Shown: positions 60,858-64,000 of the stretch, piece after piece | Layout: each line of letters starts with the position of its first letter | Numbering within the stretch: the stretch's first letter is position 1 | From: Amoebidium appalachense | Taxonomy: Eukaryota; Ichthyosporea | Length of the DNA stretch: 64,000 nucleotides | Direction of reading: 5' to 3' | NCBI GenBank assembly: GCA_963693365.1 | Contig: CAVNZM010000012.1 | Location: forward strand, 1,674,001-1,738,000 | The notes under the pieces: generated by a model | Told to the model about the DNA's origin: nothing | The model's database searches: none | What the model saw: only the letters and a program-made list of their open reading frames with translations | Program-made: the position numbers and the translations under genes

Positions 60858-61332
60858 ACCCACACACACACACGCACACACTTGCACACTACATAGCAGG
60901 CAGCCATACCACCGAGATGCCAAGCCATCGCCCCCCGTCCAACCCACCGACTCCCCCATGTGCTTCGACTCACCTAGTGGTGACGTATTGTCGGGAGAAC
61001 CCCTAGAGTATTTCACAATCGACGAAGCTTTACTGACCAATCCAAACGGAGAAAAATACTGCGAAAGCCCCGATATTTTTTCAGCATGGCATATTAATAT
61101 TGATTCGCAATCGGACAGTCGGCCTGATATCAAAAATACGCGGATTTCAGACTATTACGGTCAACAGAAATTAGATCCCCGCCCCGATCAAGTGCAGAGG
61201 GTGAACTACTCTACAGAGTCACTGAATAGGGGTTCAATGAATCTGATCGGGGAGGAAGGGGTTAAACTGTCTCCGGGGGAGTCGAGAGCGGTTGATGATT
61301 TGGCGACTGAGTTAAGGTTTTTGGTTCATTGA
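55238..61332 (+). CDS. C2H2 zinc-finger protein, probable transcription factor, 5 exons
   Basis: Exons: 55238-55500, 55956-56041, 57040-58110, 59667-59919, 60900-61332. Total 2106 nt, in frame, 701 aa. The start [12 protein letters not shown] is at the first ATG of the exon. A single zinc finger (Cys68, Cys73, His86, His91; [19 protein letters not shown]) follows a basic [10 protein letters not shown] stretch. The intron 1 boundary cuts the finger between its two His, and exon 2 supplies LKH. The remaining 600 aa are low in structure: Ser/Pro/Asn-rich with a short helical part ([20 protein letters not shown], about 260-280) and RSRSGSLSI. The acidic C-terminus ends [15 protein letters not shown]. 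This finger class ([11 protein letters not shown]) is known from fungal and protist nuclear proteins; DNA binding is inferred. Introns 3 and 4 end in C/CA-rich DNA. A possible extra exon at 56731-56814 does not fit the phase. Confidence 0.8.
56145..56380. repeat. (GT)n tracts in zinc-finger gene intron 2
   Basis: GT repeats with GTGC interruptions on the donor half; a C run (56887-56916) lies on the acceptor half. Confidence 0.9.
58130..58180 (+). repeat. Short fragment of the poly-C-ended repeat
   Basis: GAAGGATGGGCTCTACTTAT with TTTCATACT resembles the GAGGATGGGCTCTGCTTAT block of the dispersed repeat. Too short to be sure. Confidence 0.35.
58369..58718. repeat. Poly-C tracts and compound C/A run
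   Basis: C runs at 58369-58402 and 58573-58594; about 37 C at 58651-58687 pass directly into 31 A. In intron 3 of the zinc-finger gene. Confidence 0.95.
59080..59350 (+). repeat. 23-bp minisatellite
   Basis: About twelve tandem units of GTGTGTGCACACAGTGCCTG plus GTG with small changes, spaced 23 bp, in intron 3 of the zinc-finger gene. Each unit contains the palindrome GTGCAC. Degenerate at the left end. Confidence 0.9.
59503..59600. repeat. Poly-C, (CCA)n, (CA)n tract
   Basis: C run, then CCA trinucleotides, then CA; about 66 bp further on is the acceptor of zinc-finger exon 4. Confidence 0.95.
60390..60474. repeat. Poly-C and (CCA)n tract
   Basis: About 41 C followed by about 14 CCA units in intron 4 of the zinc-finger gene. 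Further C and CA tracts lie at 60658-60683 and 60740-60860. Confidence 0.95.
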
Positions 61333-61531
61333 TGAGCTCACGATCGAGTTAGAAGCAGGAAGGTTTGTGTGTGTGTGTGTGTTTTGGGGGGGGGGGGGGC
61401 TTGTAAAGCTTTTTTCCCCTCTAACGTTATGTGACTGATGGGCTTCATTTAACGGTTTGTCATTTGAGGGTGGCTCGATTTGTGGGTGTGTGTATGTGTG
61501 TGTTGTTTGTGTGTGCGTGTGCATGTGCGTG

Positions 61532-61575
<44 letters not shown>

Positions 61576-61989
61576 CACACACACATGTGTGCCTGTGTGA
61601 GCGGATGTGTGCGCGTGTCTTTTTGTGTACATGCGCATGCGTGTGTGAGTGTGTGCTGGCGATCGCGCGCGTGTGTGTATTATAATAACATGATAACTTG
61701 TACAGGATCACCAGTAGATGCATCTATTGTTAATTTTTTTATTTCTATTTTTTTCTCTCCTGACCAGAAGTTGAGCTTCATGGCATGTAACGATAGTTGT
61801 GTAACGCTGTACATGCACAATGTGGATTGCAACAGAAGGAATGAACTATTGCGACACTTAATATGATAAGAGGGCTGAATATAAACCATGGCTACCGCTA
61901 GTTAACTGGGTTTGAAGGCCAAGAATACACATATCTATATACAATGATTCTATACGTAGTGTCACTGATATCGTTTTTTATTTTTTATA

Positions 61990-62260
61990 ATGACGTTATT
62001 GATATGCTCAGCAAAATAGAAGCCATCGAGATATCACCGATATCTCGGAGAAGAAAATACAAAAGCCCTCACTCTCGGATACGGAGGAGATAACGACTTA
62101 AATAATCATACACCCTAGAAAACTAATGACTTTATTGATATGCTCAGCAAAATAGAAGCCATCGACATATCACCGATATCTCGGAGAAGAAAATACAAAA
62201 GCCCTCACTCTCGGATACGGAGGAGATAACGACTTAAATAATCATACACCCTAGAAAACT
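61990..62260. repeat. 136-bp tandem duplication
   Basis: Two units (61990-62125, 62126-62260) are nearly identical; the start of a third (CGTTATTG) follows. Each contains GATATCACCGATATCTC-like inverted sequence. No frame is conserved. Confidence 0.9.
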
Positions 62261-62275
62261 CGTTATTGTGATGGA

Positions 62276-62306
<31 letters not shown>

Positions 62307-62556
62307 TACACACCCACACACACCCACACACACCCACACACACCACCACCACCACAAACACACACACATACAATCCCTTTCACACAAAAAAATAATACTA
62401 TCATAGAGACACACATGTACACACATGCGCGCGTCCGAACACAGAAAAAACAGGTATACGTAGAAAAAAGGAAGATACTTTCGAAGAAAAGAATGGTAAC
62501 GCAAGGAAGAAAACAAAGTTGGTGTACGCACGGGTGTGTCTCTGTGGTGGTTCCTT

Positions 62557-63047
62557 TTTTTTATTGTTTTTTTTTTATTTTTATTTTATCCCGTTTCACC
62601 CCCGGCGAGGCACTGCCTCAGGGGAGCTTACCGTCTTCCGCCTAGACACAGATCGTACTGTGTAGCACACTCATAACGGTCAGGATTCTAATTGACCCCA
62701 ACTGGCACAATTTTTATATTGTAGTTACGCCTTATCCCACGGTTCATGCTTAACCGGCGCGCCGTCGACGTCAGAGGGCCGGTGCTGTTCATGACGTCAT
62801 GTCTTGCGGCTGGATGATAACAAATTGGTGGTGCTGCTTGACGTGGTCTGGGGTGATGGCTTCTAGGGGGCGGCCAGACTGGTGGACCCTGGCTGAGGCA
62901 GAACAAAAATAGGAAGTAACCAGGCCTAGGATCGATCCTGCGACTTTGAGCTTGACCACGGCCATCTAGAAACACCGGTGTTTCTAGATGGCCGTGAGCT
63001 TGACACGCAGACATCTTACCATTGCACCAACCCGCCCCCCCCTGTGG
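62557..63047 (-). mobile_element. tRNA-headed SINE, copy 2, with palindrome insertion
   Basis: Same family and orientation as 53733-54449. On the minus strand the head reads GGGCGGGTTGGTGCAATGGT and the tail is A-rich. The 14-bp duplication TGTGGTGGTTCCTT flanks it (62543-62556 and 63048-63061). Relative to copy 1 it lacks about 170 internal bp. It carries a 40-bp palindrome at 62957-62996 between A and B boxes. Confidence 0.88.
62957..62996. mobile_element. Perfect 40-bp palindromic micro-element with 8-bp target duplication
   Basis: Half-site CACGGCCATCTAGAAACACC followed by its exact reverse complement, with no spacer. AGCTTGAC lies on both sides (62949-62956, 62997-63004). SINE copy 1 has the same site without insertion (TTTGAGCTTGACACGCAG near 54396-54413), so the insertion and duplication are directly visible. 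The ends and 8-bp duplication fit an hAT-type transposase acting in trans. Confidence 0.85.
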
Positions 63048-63373
63048 TGTGGTGGTTCCTTGCGACACATGCATGCAAGGGAGGATGCAAAACTTAAAAA
63101 ACGTGCAGCACAACGAACCACCAATACGTGCACACGCCCGTGCGTATCAGTCTATTCTACACGCATTTTCACACAGCGCACACCCGTGTAGGTACATACA
63201 CCATCACACCATGCCATACAACACGGGCTGGCACACAAAGAAGCACCTTTGTGATTTATCAGCCTAGGGGCACTCGACTACCAGATGAGGGGAAGAGGGT
63301 GGAGGGTGTGTGTGCGGTACGCGTTCGTGGGTAGGTGCCACGACGTGGGAGCCCTACGCTACGGGTGTCGTAA

Positions 63374-64000
63374 CGAGAAAATTGGGTACTCTGCCTATCA
63401 TCTAAACCTGTACCTATAGTTCCAGAATACAGATATCTTGGTGTTCCGGTTGATTCTGTTGGTGCTATGTTTCCCCATATGGTCGAAAAGAGGGTAGAGT
63501 TGGCTCGTAAGCGGTTAGCTTTCTTCTCGGCTAATATTTTTAAAGACACACCCCTCCATCCTTCTATTAGACTTACATTTATTCGCACTTTTGTCTTCCC
63601 GGCATGTGAATATGGTTTACCCCTTCTCGCCGCTTGGATCAAGAAAGAGAGAACTAGAGCGCTTAAACCCTTGGCAAATTTCCTTGAAGCAGAAGTTGCC
63701 TCCTTTCTATCTAACAACTGTTGTAAACCTGGGCCTGTAACGCTCTCGATATATGGTCTGGTCCCAATAGCTGCTAGAGTATCCTATCTCGCGCTGAAAT
63801 TCAATAAGCACATAAGCCGCTTAAAGAAGTATTTGCCCTCCCACCCTCTCTTCTCTATCCGACCTGTCCCCTCCTCACCTCTCCCCTCTTTCCTCCCCTC
63901 TCTCTCCCCTTCTCCCCTGGGCACAAATACAAATAAACCCCGCAATAGTGTGTGTGTGACTTTGGACTGCCACTTACTTATTAAACATGTACACAATCAC
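63374..64000 (+). mobile_element. 3' fragment of a non-LTR reverse transcriptase, running off the window
   Basis: An open frame begins after a stop at 63371 and continues to the window end: RENWVLCLSSKPVPIVPEYR, YLGVPVDSVG, FPACEYGLPLLAAWIKKERT. The YRYLGVPVD motif is the block that follows the reverse-transcriptase palm in LINE-type elements, and the later helices match its thumb/connection region. The catalytic palm is missing upstream, so the copy is 5'-truncated. A Ser/Pro-rich stretch (about 63840-63915) then a Cys/His part may belong to it or be unrelated. Confidence 0.65.

Larger units (their letters stand above)
61333..63373. other. Right intergenic region
   Basis: Contains GT tracts (61360-61380, 61485-61570), a 136-bp tandem duplication (61990-62260), C and CA/CCA repeats (62277-62355) and the second SINE. 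The stretch 63062-63373 is mixed sequence with no supported gene. Confidence 0.5.

Overview
This window is nuclear DNA of a eukaryote. Several proteins are split into exons joined at GT..AG introns, with splice phases that close exactly. The introns and intergenic DNA are packed with long G or C homopolymers and (GT)n, (CA)n and (CT)n tracts. Every homopolymer-derived reading frame (Cys-Val, Thr-His, poly-Pro, poly-Gly, Ser-Leu) is an artefact of these tracts. The proteins suggest a protist or early-branching opisthokont-like organism, but the species cannot be fixed from this sequence. 

Layout: (1) 3.1-4.3 kb, minus: a PAS-domain-like protein. (2) 7.58-23.81 kb, plus: the largest subunit of RNA polymerase I in 11 exons (about 1792 aa). 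A one-base excess in a G run in exon 5 breaks the frame of the given sequence. (3) 26.0-37.97 kb, plus: a secreted M60-type zinc metalloprotease with an EGF module and a C-terminal beta-sandwich-like domain, 10 exons, about 1031 aa. (4) 40.5-42.4 kb, minus: an intronless FAD-linked (VAO/aldonolactone-oxidase-like) oxidase. (5) 43.6-45.0 kb, plus: an intronless coiled-coil-BTB-TLDc protein. (6) 50.1-53.0 kb, minus: a Ser-rich coiled-coil protein of unknown function, 3' end not found. (7) 55.2-61.3 kb, plus: a 701-aa protein with one C2H2 zinc finger, 5 exons. (8) The right edge enters the 3' part of a non-LTR reverse transcriptase. The genes look unrelated: no operon or pathway joins them, and divergent and convergent pairs alternate. 

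The most unusual content is non-coding. Two tRNA-headed SINE copies with clear target-site duplications (53.7 and 62.6 kb) each contain a different palindromic insertion, and each copy shows the other's empty site. One palindrome is a perfect 40-bp inverted repeat with an 8-bp target duplication. A deleted relative, also with an 8-bp duplication, lies at 5.3 kb. A second dispersed family, ending in ATTCAAAA plus poly-C, occurs at least five times. Most RNA polymerase I introns are polar: G/GT tracts on the donor side and C/CA tracts on the acceptor side, so the two halves could pair in the transcript. 

Exon borders were read by eye from splice consensus, conserved protein motifs and phase agreement. 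Family names come from motif recognition, not from a database search.
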